From Cellulophaga sp. L1A9 (GTDB taxonomy: Bacteria; Bacteroidota; Bacteroidia; Flavobacteriales; Flavobacteriaceae), in contig NZ_CP047027.1 in the NCBI RefSeq assembly GCF_009797025.1, forward strand, positions 930,001-994,000: DNA of 64,000 bases, given 5' to 3'. The notes beneath the pieces are model-generated. The model was not told the origin of the DNA. It did not search any database and was given only the letters and a program-made list of their open reading frames with translations. The first letter of the stretch is position 1, and each line of letters begins with the position of its first letter. Position numbers and translations under genes: made by a program. This document shows, piece after piece, positions 17,666 to 27,487 of this stretch.

Positions 17666-18667
17666 TTAATCGTTTAGCATCTTCCAGAGCTTATCTTTTA
17701 ACTCTACAAGACCCAATTGTGCTACCGATGAGATAAACATAAAAGGCACATCTTTTATTTGCTTTTCTAGCTCACTTCTCATTTCTGATTGTAATTCTTC
17801 ATCGAGCATATCGCTCTTAGAAATTACAACCAAACGTTCTTTATCCAACATTTCAGGGTTGTACCTTCTAAGCTCATCTAAAAGAATTTCGTATTCATTC
17901 TTTACATCCTTACTATCTGCAGGGATTAAAAAGAGTAATGTAGAATTACGTTCTATATGCCTTAAAAAATAATACCCCAATCCTTTTCCTTCGGCAGCTC
18001 CTTCAATAATACCCGGGATATCTGCCATCACAAAACTCTGAAATTCACGGTATTTTACAATCCCTAAATTTGGTTTTAATGTGGTAAACTCGTAATCTGC
18101 TATTTTAGGTTTAGCCGTTGTTAATACAGACAACAAGGTAGATTTACCCGCATTAGGGAAACCAACCAAACCAACATCTGCTAATAATTTTAATTCTAAA
18201 ATTACAGACAATTCTTGTCCAGGAATTCCTGGTTGCGCATATCTAGGCGTCTGATTTGTAGACGTTCTAAAATGCCAATTTCCACGGCCCCCTAAGCCAC
18301 CGGGAACCAATATTTTTTCTTCTCCTTCTTCTGTTATCTCAAGAAGCACTTCTTCTGTATCGGCATCTTTAATAACTGTCCCTAAAGGCACATCTAAATA
18401 TACATCTACGCCATCAGCTCCTGTACTTCTACTTTTTGCACCATGTTCTCCATGACCCGCTCTAAAACTTCTCTTAAATTTAAAATTTAAAAGCGTCCAT
18501 AGATCTTTACTACCTCTTACAATAACATGACCACCACGACCACCATCACCACCATCAGGACCTCCTTTAGTAATAAATTTTTCTCGGTGTAAATGCACGG
18601 ATCCTTTTCCGCCTTTACCCGATTCTAAATTTACTTTTACGTAATCTACAAAATTCCCTTCCGTCAT
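17666..18667 (-). CDS. obgE: Obg-family GTPase
   Basis: The 333-residue protein has the glycine-rich Obg fold (about 1-158: [14 protein letters not shown]) followed by the GTPase domain. G1 is [10 protein letters not shown]3 is DIPG and the G4-like motif is ISKSD. The extra C-terminal Obg domain of some species is absent, as is usual in Bacteroidota. ObgE acts in 50S subunit maturation and stringent response. It lies 37 bp downstream of the hpt-adk gene. Confidence 0.96.
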   Translation of the reverse strand: MTEGNFVDYVKVNLESGKGGKGSVHLHREKFITKGGPDGGDGGRGGHVIVRGSKDLWTLLNFKFKRSFRAGHGEHGAKSRSTGADGVDVYLDVPLGTVIKDADTEEVLLEITEEGEEKILVPGGLGGRGNWHFRTSTNQTPRYAQPGIPGQELSVILELKLLADVGLVGFPNAGKSTLLSVLTTAKPKIADYEFTTLKPNLGIVKYREFQSFVMADIPGIIEGAAEGKGLGYYFLRHIERNSTLLFLIPADSKDVKNEYEILLDELRRYNPEMLDKERLVVISKSDMLDEELQSEMRSELEKQIKDVPFMFISSVAQLGLVELKDKLWKMLND

Positions 18668-18704
18668 TTTATTCTATCTATAGTGTATGTGGTTGTTTTG
18701 CAAC

Positions 18705-19811
18705 CTAAAGCGTATCTATCACTTTTTTCAATCTTTCCGTAATCTCAGAAATTTCTCCAATTCCGTTTACACTGAAAAATTTATTTTTACCCTTATAATA
18801 AGAAATTAAGGGTGCTGTTTTTAAATTGTACTCTTCAAAACGATTGCGAATTTTATTTTCATCTTGATCGTCTGGTCTACCACTTACCTTACCACGTTCT
18901 AGCAAACGCTGAATTAACACTTCATCATTTGCCTCTAAAGCAATAGTTGCATTAATTTTCATGTCTTTAGAATCTAAAAAAGCATCTAAAGCTTCTGCTT
19001 GCGCTGTTGTACGAGGAAAACCATCGAAGATAAATCCTTCTGCATCCGGATTTTTTTCTACCTCATCTTGCAACATTTTAATCGTAACCTCATCAGGAAC
19101 TAAATCTCCTTTATCCATAAAAGATTTCGCCAAAACTCCTAATTCAGTATCATTTTTGATGTTATATCGAAAAACATCTCCTGTAGAAATATGCTTTAAA
19201 TTGTATTCTGATTTTAAAAACTCAGCTTGCGTGCCCTTGCCAGCACCAGGTTTTCCGAATAACACAAGATTAATCATAGTATTTTGATTTAATTGGTATA
19301 CTTCCTTTAAATTTCTTCCTAACTCGTTATAATCTAATCCATACCCTACAATAAACTTGTCGGGTATTTCCATGCCTACATAATCAATTTTGTATTCTCC
19401 GTTATACACCGATGGCTTATGAAACAACGTAGCAATTTTAAACTCTTTCACATTTGTTTGAGAAAACAAATGTACAAGCTCTTTTAAGGTTCTTCCTGTA
19501 TCTATAATATCTTCAAGAATGATAACACTCTTGCCACTAATATTATCTGGAAGATCTAAAAGTGTTTCTACAATCCCTGTAGAAGTTAAGCCACTATACG
19601 AGCTTAATTTCACAAATGACACTTCACAAGGGTGCTGGTATTCTTTTAAAAGATCTGCAACAAACATAAAAGAACCATTTAAGACCCCAACAAATAGTGG
19701 TGTCTCATCCTTGTAATCTGCTGCAATTTTATCTGCAACATTCTTTACTGCAGCCAAAAGCTGAGCCTGACTTAAAAATGGTTTGAATCGTTTATCGTGG
19801 AGCTGTATCAC
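18705..19811 (-). CDS. Fused hypoxanthine phosphoribosyltransferase - adenylate kinase
   Basis: The 368-residue frame has two complete enzymes. Residues 1-178 are a purine phosphoribosyltransferase with PRPP motif EDIIDTG (100-106). Residues 179-368 are adenylate kinase starting MINLVLFGKPGAGKGTQ, with the P-loop, DGFPRT and the short-lid ERGKVSGRPDD segment. The Met at 179 is the normal start of stand-alone Adk, so internal initiation is possible. The fusion would link purine salvage (base to NMP) to phosphorylation of AMP. I believe similar fusions occur in other Flavobacteriaceae. Confidence 0.93.
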   Translation of the reverse strand: MIQLHDKRFKPFLSQAQLLAAVKNVADKIAADYKDETPLFVGVLNGSFMFVADLLKEYQHPCEVSFVKLSSYSGLTSTGIVETLLDLPDNISGKSVIILEDIIDTGRTLKELVHLFSQTNVKEFKIATLFHKPSVYNGEYKIDYVGMEIPDKFIVGYGLDYNELGRNLKEVYQLNQNTMINLVLFGKPGAGKGTQAEFLKSEYNLKHISTGDVFRYNIKNDTELGVLAKSFMDKGDLVPDEVTIKMLQDEVEKNPDAEGFIFDGFPRTTAQAEALDAFLDSKDMKINATIALEANDEVLIQRLLERGKVSGRPDDQDENKIRNRFEEYNLKTAPLISYYKGKNKFFSVNGIGEISEITERLKKVIDTL

Positions 19812-19926
19812 GGTTTTTTTTTTGAATTGACAAATATAGCGTTTTGATTTCTCTTTTTACTTGTAAGCGCGTTGGTTTTAAGAAATCGGTGTATTTTTGT
19901 ATTTCATTCAGAATTCACAGAGGACC

Positions 19927-21099
19927 ATGTCAAACAAAGATTCAAAAAATTATTTTTCATCCGACTTTAAATTGGGAATTTTAGGTGGCGGACAGCTTGG
20001 GAAAATGCTACTTTATGAGACCCGAAAATTTGATGTCTATACCAAAGTTTTGGAAGTTTCAGAAGATGTGCCCTCCAAAATTGCTTGTGATGAATTTATT
20101 CTGGGTGATTTAATGGACTTCGATGCTGTTTATAATTTTGGCAAACAGGTTGATGTTCTTACTATTGAGATAGAAAATATTAATCTTGATGCTTTAGAAA
20201 AACTAGAGGAGGAAGGTGTAAAAGTATATCCTCCTTCAAAAACATTGAGAACCATACAAAACAAAGCCCGACAAAAGCTTTTTTATTTAGATAACAATTT
20301 ACCAACGGCTGAATTTTCACGATTTGCCTACGCAAGTGAGATTAAGGATAGCGTTGACAATGGCGGATTAGCATTTCCGTTTGTTTGGAAAGCGGCACAG
20401 TTTGGTTATGATGGGCAAGGCGTAAAAGTAGTGCGTAACTTTAGCGATCTAGAAAATTTACCAAAAGGCGAGTGTATTGCTGAAAAAATGATTCCTTTTA
20501 AAAATGAATTAGCGGTTATTGTGGTCCGCAATCCTTCAGGAGCCGTAGTTACCTATCCGGTAGTAGAAATGGAATTTCACCCAGAAGCTAACCAAGTAGA
20601 GTATGTTATTTGCCCTGCGCGAATAGATGCTAAAGTGGCGCAAAAAGCAACAGAAATTGCACTTCAGGTATCCGAAAAAATGCAACATATTGGTATTTTA
20701 GCGGTAGAAATGTTCCAAACTCATGATGATGAACTATTAATTAATGAGGTTGCTCCGCGTCCGCACAATAGTGGCCATTACAGCATTGAAGCAAGCTATA
20801 CCAACCAGTTTGAACAACATATCCGTGCTATTTTAGACCTTCCATTAGGAAGTACGGAAAGTAAAGTTGCAGGCATTATGGTAAATCTTGTCGGTGCCGA
20901 AGGATATACAGGGAATGTAGTTTACGAAAATATGGAAGCCATTCTAAAGCTTGAAGGGGTTACCCCACATATATACGGTAAAAAGCAAACACGACCTTTT
21001 CGTAAAATGGGGCATGTGACCATTGTAAATAAAGATATTACCGTTGCTAGAAGAATAGCACAAGAAGTAAAAGAAACAATTAAAGTGATTAGTGAATAA
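19927..21099 (+). CDS. purK: 5-(carboxyamino)imidazole ribonucleotide synthase
   Basis: The start at 19927 (MSNKDSKNYFSSDFKLG) is preferred over the longer frame at 19897. An AGAGGACC sequence lies just upstream. It is an ATP-grasp enzyme: GILGGGQLGKML at the N-terminus, FPFVWKAAQFGYDGQGVKV, and EVAPRPHNSGHYSIEA near the metal site. It converts AIR plus bicarbonate and ATP to N5-CAIR in purine synthesis. It is followed by a lipoprotein gene and purE on the same strand. Confidence 0.95.
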   Translation: MSNKDSKNYFSSDFKLGILGGGQLGKMLLYETRKFDVYTKVLEVSEDVPSKIACDEFILGDLMDFDAVYNFGKQVDVLTIEIENINLDALEKLEEEGVKVYPPSKTLRTIQNKARQKLFYLDNNLPTAEFSRFAYASEIKDSVDNGGLAFPFVWKAAQFGYDGQGVKVVRNFSDLENLPKGECIAEKMIPFKNELAVIVVRNPSGAVVTYPVVEMEFHPEANQVEYVICPARIDAKVAQKATEIALQVSEKMQHIGILAVEMFQTHDDELLINEVAPRPHNSGHYSIEASYTNQFEQHIRAILDLPLGSTESKVAGIMVNLVGAEGYTGNVVYENMEAILKLEGVTPHIYGKKQTRPFRKMGHVTIVNKDITVARRIAQEVKETIKVISE

Positions 21100-21124
21100 C
21101 AAAGCACTAGATCACGACTTTTAT

Positions 21125-22045
21125 ATGAAGTACACAAGCATCATTTTTTTGCTATTGGTAACGTTTTCTTGCAAAACAGAAGAAGATAAGCACCCTGAAA
21201 TGTTGTTTTTCGAAGAAGCCTTAAAAAAAGACTTTACTATAAAAAACGTTGGGAATAAACCTAATTATTATAGGGATACCGAAAAATATGTTTTCTTCAA
21301 AACAGATAATTCCGCCCCAAAAAAGGAGCTCATCATCTATAATAAACAGCGTAAAGAGCAATTAAAAACTATCGACATAGACCACCTTGAGTTTGTTATA
21401 GATCGTGAAGGAAATATTTTTGGATTCAATAATGAATCAGAAAAAGCTATTACCTACGAAGCGCCTTTTTTTGACAAAAAACAGCTTGAGACTGTTTCAT
21501 TAGAACAGCTCTCGGATAAAAGTTTAAACGTAACTTACGCATCTGAAATCGCTCAAAAAAAACTGGACGAAGCTGCAGTTGATAAATTCATCAACGAAAT
21601 TCGAAATAAAACCATTCAAACAACATTTGTAGACTCACTAGATTGCGCTATTGAATTGTATGGCTCTTATGAATTGATTCTGAAATATCCTTCAAAAGAA
21701 ATTTACGTAAACGATGGGTTACTTTTTAAAGGATCGTTTTTGAAAAGTAAAAAGTACGCCATGAAAGATTGTACTTTAGCGAATGCTACTTTAGAAGAAA
21801 CAGACTATTTTGGCGCTAAGCATTTAGAACTAGAAGACGAAATTACCTTAGCCTATCATTTAGAAGGTAGTAATCATTTTGTAATGGGCGTATCTTCTAA
21901 TAAATTATATTATTACGAGTTTAGGTTAAACGATAAAATCACAAAATTTAAGTCGGCCTATCCTATTAAAGAAATTGATAATTTTGAAGATCAAATCTTA
22001 CTAGAAATGGGATCTGACAAATATAAAATCACCACGAAAAAATAA
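21125..22045 (+). CDS. Lipoprotein of unknown function between purK and purE
   Basis: The ATG at 21125 gives a lipoprotein signal (MKYTSIIFLLLVTFSC, lipid-carrying Cys). The longer frame would overlap purK by 8 bp. The 306-residue mature protein is charged and probably all-beta; no family was recognised. It lies 25 bp after purK and 5 bp before purE, so it is co-transcribed with them, although nothing links its sequence to purine metabolism. Confidence 0.85.
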   Translation: MKYTSIIFLLLVTFSCKTEEDKHPEMLFFEEALKKDFTIKNVGNKPNYYRDTEKYVFFKTDNSAPKKELIIYNKQRKEQLKTIDIDHLEFVIDREGNIFGFNNESEKAITYEAPFFDKKQLETVSLEQLSDKSLNVTYASEIAQKKLDEAAVDKFINEIRNKTIQTTFVDSLDCAIELYGSYELILKYPSKEIYVNDGLLFKGSFLKSKKYAMKDCTLANATLEETDYFGAKHLELEDEITLAYHLEGSNHFVMGVSSNKLYYYEFRLNDKITKFKSAYPIKEIDNFEDQILLEMGSDKYKITTKK

Positions 22046-22050
22046 ACAAT

Positions 22051-22539
22051 ATGAGTAAAGTAGCCGTAGTAATGGGGAGCACAAGTGACCTGCCTGTAAT
22101 GCAAGATGCCATAGATATTTTAAAAGGTTTTGATATAGAAGTTGATGTAGATATTGTTTCTGCGCACCGTACTCCTGAAAAACTGTTTGATTTTAGTAAA
22201 AACGCACACCTCAATGGGTATACTGTAATCATAGCAGGTGCTGGTGGTGCTGCACATTTACCTGGAATGGTAGCCTCTATGTCTCCACTTCCTGTTATTG
22301 GTGTTCCCGTAAAAAGTAGTAACTCTATAGATGGTTGGGACTCTATTCTTTCTATTCTGCAAATGCCCGGTGGTGTTCCTGTAGCTACTGTTGCTCTTAA
22401 CGGTGCAAAGAATGCTGGTATTCTTGCTGCTCAAATTATCGGTAGCGCTGATAAATGTGTGTTAGATAAAATTATTCTTTATAAAGAAGGATTAAAACTA
22501 AAAGTAATTGAAGGCGCTAAATCTTTAAATAAAAAATAG
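22051..22539 (+). CDS. purE: N5-CAIR mutase, class I PurE
   Basis: The 162-residue protein is standard for the family. It has VVMGSTSDLPVM, SAHRTPEKLFDF and AGAGGAAHLPGMVASM, and GVPVKSS near the active site. It converts N5-CAIR to CAIR, the next step after PurK. Confidence 0.97.
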   Translation: MSKVAVVMGSTSDLPVMQDAIDILKGFDIEVDVDIVSAHRTPEKLFDFSKNAHLNGYTVIIAGAGGAAHLPGMVASMSPLPVIGVPVKSSNSIDGWDSILSILQMPGGVPVATVALNGAKNAGILAAQIIGSADKCVLDKIILYKEGLKLKVIEGAKSLNKK

Positions 22540-22632
22540 TTGACGGTTGTCTGTTGATGTTTGTTGGCATTTTTTACTGCCATTACTTTTTCATCAACCA
22601 ACAACCATAGACCATAAAATAACAACAATACA

Positions 22633-24648
22633 ATGAATCCACTTTTATCCCCATTTGATACTGCTCCTTTTTCTGAACTTAAAAACGAGCATTTTATGCC
22701 TGCTTTTACGCAAGCCATAGCTGATGCACGTGCAGAAATAGATGCCATTACACATAACACAGAAGCACCAACCTTTGAAAATACGATTGCTGCTTTAGAT
22801 TTTTCAGGCAAACAATTAGATCGTGTTTCTAGCGTATTCTTTAATTTGAATTCCGCCGAAACCAATGAAGAAATTCAAAAGATAGCGCAGGAAATCTCTC
22901 CTGTCTTATCCGAATTTGGCAACGACATCACCTTAAATGAAGCTTTATTTAAACGTGTAAAAGCCGTATACGATCAAAAAGAAAGCTTAACACTAAGCAC
23001 CGAAGAGCAAACGCTCTTAGATAAAAAATATAAGAGTTTTAGTCGCAATGGCGCCAACTTATCAGAAGACAAAAAGAAACGCCTGAGAGAAATAGACGCA
23101 GAAGCTTCTAAATTAAAATTAAACTTCGGCGAAAATATATTGGCAGAAACGAATAAGTTTCAAATGCATCTGACTAATGAAACAGATGTAGACGGACTAC
23201 CAGAAGGAGAAAAGGAAGCTGCCGCACAAATGGCAAAGGCAAAAGATCTAGAAGGTTGGTTAATTACTTTGGACTACCCTAGCTATATTCCGTTTATGAA
23301 ATATGCTAAAAACAGAGCGCTTCGTAAAAAACTCTCCACAGCATTTGGCAGTAAAGCTTTTCATAATGACGCTTTAGACAACCAAGAGAATGTGCTCAAA
23401 ATAGCCAAGCTTCGTCATGAGCGTGCTAATTTATTAGGCTACAAAACGCATGCACATTTTGTATTAGAGGAGCGCATGGCGCAAACACCAGAAAAAGTAC
23501 AAGAGTTTTTAAATGAATTGCTAGAGAAAGCAAAACCTGCTGCCGAAAGAGAATTTAAAGAACTAGAAGATTTTGCGAAGGAATTGGATGGCATTGACCA
23601 ATTAGAAAAATGGGACGGCGCCTACTATTCAGAAAAATTAAAGCAAAAGCTTTTTAACCTAGACGATGAAAAACTAAAGCCATACTTTAAATTAGAAAAT
23701 GTAATTGCTGGTGTTTTTAAAGTAGCCGAAAAATTATATGACTTACAGTTCGAAGAGGTTTTTGATATTGACAAATACCACGAAGATGTAAAAACATACC
23801 GTATTTACGATGAAGACCGCAAGCTCGTTTCTATCTTTTATGCCGATTTTCACCCTAGAGCGGGGAAGCGTGGCGGTGCCTGGATGACCTCCTTTAAATC
23901 GCAATATGTAGAAAACGGAGAAAATGTGCGTCCGCATATTTCTAACGTTTGTAATTTCACAAAACCTACCGCTAGCAAGCCTTCTTTATTAACGTTTAAC
24001 GAGGTAACTACCTTGTTTCATGAATTTGGACACGGTTTACACGGCATGTTAGCCAATACCATCTATCCTGGATTATCAGGAACATCCGTGTATTGGGATT
24101 TTGTAGAATTACCAAGTCAGGTTTTAGAAAACTGGTGTTATGAAAAAGAAGCCTTAGCACTTTTTGCTACCCACTACGAAACCGGAGAAGTAATTCCGAT
24201 GGAATTGGTAGAAAAAATAAAAGCTTCCGCTACCTTCCAAGAAGGCATGCAAACCTTACGTCAATTAAGTTTTGGCTTATTAGACATGTCATGGCATGGA
24301 GCAGACCCAACGGCTATCACCAATGTAAAAGCACACGAAGATCAGGTTTTTAAAGAGACTGATTTATATCCTGCCACTCCAGAGACGTGTATGAGTACAT
24401 CGTTTGCTCATATTTTTCAAGGCGGATATTCTTCTGGGTACTATAGCTATAAATGGGCAGAAGTATTAGATGCAGATGCCTTTGCCTACTTTAAAGAAAA
24501 AGGAATTTTCAATAAAGAAGTAGCTACTAAATTTAAAGAACACGTACTTTCTAAAGGAGGTACAGAAAACCCAATGGAATTGTACAAAAAATTCCGCGGG
24601 GCTGCACCTAAGATTGAACCGCTTTTAGAACGCGCAGGTTTATTATAA
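22633..24648 (+). CDS. M3-family zinc metallopeptidase (oligopeptidase/peptidyl-dipeptidase type)
   Basis: The 671-residue protein has no signal peptide. The zinc motif is TLFHEFGHGLHGML, with His463, Glu464 and His467, and the third ligand lies about 25 residues later in WDFVELPSQVLENW. Its length and motifs match the Dcp/oligopeptidase A group, which degrades short peptides in the cytoplasm. A strong terminator follows. Confidence 0.94.
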   Translation: MNPLLSPFDTAPFSELKNEHFMPAFTQAIADARAEIDAITHNTEAPTFENTIAALDFSGKQLDRVSSVFFNLNSAETNEEIQKIAQEISPVLSEFGNDITLNEALFKRVKAVYDQKESLTLSTEEQTLLDKKYKSFSRNGANLSEDKKKRLREIDAEASKLKLNFGENILAETNKFQMHLTNETDVDGLPEGEKEAAAQMAKAKDLEGWLITLDYPSYIPFMKYAKNRALRKKLSTAFGSKAFHNDALDNQENVLKIAKLRHERANLLGYKTHAHFVLEERMAQTPEKVQEFLNELLEKAKPAAEREFKELEDFAKELDGIDQLEKWDGAYYSEKLKQKLFNLDDEKLKPYFKLENVIAGVFKVAEKLYDLQFEEVFDIDKYHEDVKTYRIYDEDRKLVSIFYADFHPRAGKRGGAWMTSFKSQYVENGENVRPHISNVCNFTKPTASKPSLLTFNEVTTLFHEFGHGLHGMLANTIYPGLSGTSVYWDFVELPSQVLENWCYEKEALALFATHYETGEVIPMELVEKIKASATFQEGMQTLRQLSFGLLDMSWHGADPTAITNVKAHEDQVFKETDLYPATPETCMSTSFAHIFQGGYSSGYYSYKWAEVLDADAFAYFKEKGIFNKEVATKFKEHVLSKGGTENPMELYKKFRGAAPKIEPLLERAGLL

Positions 24649-24668
24649 ACGATAATATACAATCCCAT

Positions 24669-24710
24669 AAAATCAGTATAAGATATAATTCTTATACTGA
24701 TTTTTTTTTA
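24669..24710 (+). terminator. Intrinsic terminator after the M3 peptidase gene
   Basis: A perfect 12-bp stem (AATCAGTATAAG / CTTATACTGATT) with an 8-nt loop is followed by a T run. Confidence 0.9.
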
Positions 24711-24943
24711 ATTATTCAGTGCTAAAGATTGGCTAAAAAGACAAGTAGTTCTAACCCCACATTCGCTAGAACTCAATAGCAATTCCTGAAATGGATTATT
24801 ACACACAGTTACAGCTTTCGTAAAAAACTTCCGCATTAAAGGCACTAAGTGGTTAGGATTCTAAGTAATTATTTTTGAGTCGTATAAAATACATTCCTTA
24901 TGTAATCGTTGTACATAGAAAACCGCCAACACCGCAATACTCT

Positions 24944-25606
24944 ATGAAAAAAATCTGTTACAAATGTGCTACAGAAATAAAAGATGATGGCGAGTTTTGC
25001 AAAATCTGTGGTGCCCCAACAGCAAGAAAACAAGTAGAAACACAAGCGGCGCTTAACAACATATGTCCAGTTTGCCATACCATTTATGGACTAGAATTTA
25101 AATTTTGTGAGAACGATGGCGAAATGCTACTTCCTTCAGAAGCACTACTTCCTAGCTGTAATTTATGTAACACACGTTATCCTAAAGAAATTACCATCTG
25201 CCCAAAAGATGGTGCACAAGTTAGCTATGGCACCAAAGTAAAAAAGACACCATCACTTAAAGATAATAGTACCCCAACGGATATTCCAAAAAAAAATGGT
25301 CTCCAAAAGATAGTCTCTTTTAAAGGAAGAATCAACCGAACTTCATACCTATTCACAGTGCTTATTTATAGTGTAATAAATGCTATAATAATAGCCAATA
25401 CCACCATGTCTAACATTGAAACAGCTCTAGTTGTGTTTTTAGTTTTTAATCTACTCATGTTCTGGATCCTTCTAGCCCAAGCCTCTAAACGTAGTCATGA
25501 TATTGGGAATAGCGGTTGGTATGTGCTCATTCCTTTTTACGGAGTTTTAATTTTATTCTTAAAAGGTGTATCAGGCAAAAATCAATATGGAAGTAGTCCT
25601 AAGTAA
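24944..25606 (+). CDS. Zinc-ribbon plus DUF805 membrane protein, duplicate 1
   Basis: The start at 24944 (MKKICYKCATEIKDDGEFCK) puts the first zinc ribbon at the N-terminus; the ORF is open from 24875. CxxC pairs recur (CYKC, CKIC, CPVC, then CNLC and the single Cys of CPKDG) over residues 4-85. A DUF805 domain follows with about three TMs and the signature QASKRSHDIGNSGWYVLIP. Function unknown. It is the first gene of a two-gene unit repeated at 26052-27073. Confidence 0.85.
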   Translation: MKKICYKCATEIKDDGEFCKICGAPTARKQVETQAALNNICPVCHTIYGLEFKFCENDGEMLLPSEALLPSCNLCNTRYPKEITICPKDGAQVSYGTKVKKTPSLKDNSTPTDIPKKNGLQKIVSFKGRINRTSYLFTVLIYSVINAIIIANTTMSNIETALVVFLVFNLLMFWILLAQASKRSHDIGNSGWYVLIPFYGVLILFLKGVSGKNQYGSSPK

Positions 25607-25625
25607 ATAATTTAAACCTAAAACC

Positions 25626-25982
25626 ATGAAATGTACCTCCTGTAGGATCGAAAATAAAGAAAGTGCTCAATTTTGTAGAAATTGTGGTGCTCCGCTGCAT
25701 TCCACAAATCAAGTTCCGGATGCTAGTTCTAACAAAACCATTTGGTTGTTACTCGCCGTTATTGCCTCCTTTGTGGTTGTAGAACTAGGCTATTTTGTGA
25801 TCAGTACTTTTGAATTAGAGTTTGTTTATGATGTGATTAACCTATCCACATTCATGACTTTAATTCCTACACTAACGCTATTAATTGCCGCGGTATTAGC
25901 ACCCAATCAAAAAGCCAAAATAGCATTATCTATAGGCTTCGCCCTTATGTTTATATTTCTAGCAGGCTATTATATCTCCTAA
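25626..25982 (+). CDS. Zinc-ribbon two/three-TM membrane protein, duplicate 1
   Basis: The 118-residue protein has an N-terminal zinc ribbon (CTSC...FCRNCGAP) and about three membrane helices containing the sequence LAPNQKAKIALSIGFAL. It has exactly the same length as its paralogue at 26717. It lies 19 bp after the DUF805 gene. Confidence 0.8.
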   Translation: MKCTSCRIENKESAQFCRNCGAPLHSTNQVPDASSNKTIWLLLAVIASFVVVELGYFVISTFELEFVYDVINLSTFMTLIPTLTLLIAAVLAPNQKAKIALSIGFALMFIFLAGYYIS

Positions 25983-26051
25983 AATAGGAGGCTATAAAAT
26001 AGATAAGTACAATTACCGTTATACCCTTACCGACCAACCAGAAATTAATCT

Positions 26052-26702
26052 ATGAAAAACATTTGTACAAAATGTGCTACGCTCATTACAGAAGGTGCTA
26101 GTTTCTGCCAAGTATGTGGCACAGCAGCTGCAGTAACCCCTGAAAAAGAGCCTACAGCAGACAAAATAAATACCTGCCCCTTATGCCAAACTACCTACTC
26201 CGAGGCATACGTTTTTTGTGAAAAAGACGGAGAAAGGTTACTTACGCCAGAAGACAAAACCCCTAGATGTGTTAAATGCTTCAAGAGTTATGAGGATGAT
26301 ACTACCTTTTGCCCTATTGATGGCGGAGAAGTAAAATATATTCCGAAACGTTCTAATCGAGTTCCTCATAGTACGCTAGATAATAGTGGCATGTTTCAAC
26401 GTATGTTCTCCTTTGAAGGAAGAATACGCAGAACAGAATATGGCCTTACGATCCTGATGTATCTGGTCTTTTATTTTTTATTGGTTCTCGTTGTAGAAAG
26501 CACCCGAAGCGGCGGAGCAGGCCTCGTTATTCTACTTCTATTAATTCCATGTATATGGATACTTTGGGCACAAGCAGCCAAACGTTGCCATGATTTAGGC
26601 AATAGCGGCTGGTACCAGTTAATTCCTTTTTACGGACTCTTTTTACTCTTTCAAGAAGGAGATAGAGGCACAAACGAATATGGGAGAGATCCTAAAAACT
26701 AA
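26052..26702 (+). CDS. Zinc-ribbon plus DUF805 membrane protein, duplicate 2
   Basis: The 216-residue paralogue of the gene at 24944 has the same order of CxxC ribbons (CTKC, CQVC, CPLC, CVKC) and a DUF805 end with [19 protein letters not shown]. Divergence from duplicate 1 is large, so the duplication is old. Confidence 0.85.
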   Translation: MKNICTKCATLITEGASFCQVCGTAAAVTPEKEPTADKINTCPLCQTTYSEAYVFCEKDGERLLTPEDKTPRCVKCFKSYEDDTTFCPIDGGEVKYIPKRSNRVPHSTLDNSGMFQRMFSFEGRIRRTEYGLTILMYLVFYFLLVLVVESTRSGGAGLVILLLLIPCIWILWAQAAKRCHDLGNSGWYQLIPFYGLFLLFQEGDRGTNEYGRDPKN

Positions 26703-26716
26703 TAAAAAATTAAACT

Positions 26717-27073
26717 ATGAAATGTGTAGCCTGTAGTACCGAAAATATACCATCAGCCTTATTTTGCAAAAGGTGTGGTGCTAAATTAATACCTCAAAAA
26801 AACCAAAACAATGAGGATGTAGATAAAATTGTAAATCTCTTTATGTTAATTATAGGCTCTGGCCTAGTGGTAAGTTTATTTTACTTTGTCATTAACATAT
26901 TAGAATTCATAGATATCTATTCCATACAGCCCATAAGAATCATCACCAACTTAATTGTGCCTATTGTTACGCTTGTAGCAGCTATACTCATGCCCAACCA
27001 AAAAGCCAAAGTGTTCTTATTTATCGCTTTTGCTTTAGAAATTATGATCTTTGTTCGGTATAATTTCATGTAA
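26717..27073 (+). CDS. Zinc-ribbon membrane protein, duplicate 2
   Basis: The 118-residue paralogue of 25626-25982 has the zinc ribbon CVACSTENIPSALFCKRCGA and the shared MPNQKAKVFLFIAFAL segment in the last TM. It completes the second copy of the two-gene unit, 14 bp after its partner. Confidence 0.8.
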   Translation: MKCVACSTENIPSALFCKRCGAKLIPQKNQNNEDVDKIVNLFMLIIGSGLVVSLFYFVINILEFIDIYSIQPIRIITNLIVPIVTLVAAILMPNQKAKVFLFIAFALEIMIFVRYNFM

Positions 27074-27098
27074 TTTCACCAATAACAATAAAAACATC

Positions 27099-27464
27099 TT
27101 GAAAAAAGTATTATTTCCTCTTATTCTAGTAGCCTTCATTGGCTTATTGTTTTTCACCCTAAAACCTTCAACGGCAACAAGTATTGAAAAACAATGGAAA
27201 ACGCTATTGGAGAGTACGAAACCGGCTGCAGAAAAAAAAGCACTTCTAAAGCTTATAAAAATCGTCAATTCTGAAGATGGAAATTGGGAAGTACAGGGGA
27301 TTATGAGCAATGGCACCAAAATTAACATGACAACCTTTACGGGCGATTTAGAAAAAATAAAATCTATTGCTATTACCTTCTATTGGGACCATCAAACCTT
27401 TCGAGGAAAAAACTGGACACCGCTAGATAAAAATCATTGTTTTCTATTTTTCAGGGAAGAATAA
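27099..27464 (+). CDS. Small exported or membrane-anchored protein
   Basis: I choose a TTG start at 27099, which yields LKKVLFPLILVAFIGLLFFT, a typical anchor. The ORF opening at 27051 overlaps the previous gene and has no sensible N-terminus. The 100-residue outer part is charged and ends in an aromatic segment. No family was recognised. Confidence 0.6.
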   Translation: MKKVLFPLILVAFIGLLFFTLKPSTATSIEKQWKTLLESTKPAAEKKALLKLIKIVNSEDGNWEVQGIMSNGTKINMTTFTGDLEKIKSIAITFYWDHQTFRGKNWTPLDKNHCFLFFREE

Positions 27465-27487
27465 TCAAACAAATAAAACCATCTAAA

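Noticed and set aside
18705..19811. Sequencing error merging hpt and adk
   Set aside because: Both halves are complete, in frame, with a natural linker; no frameshift-prone run at the junction.
22540..22632. Imperfect inverted repeat between purE and the M3 peptidase gene as a riboswitch or terminator
   Set aside because: GTTGATG/CATCAAC arms exist, but there is no T run and no similarity to a known riboswitch fold.
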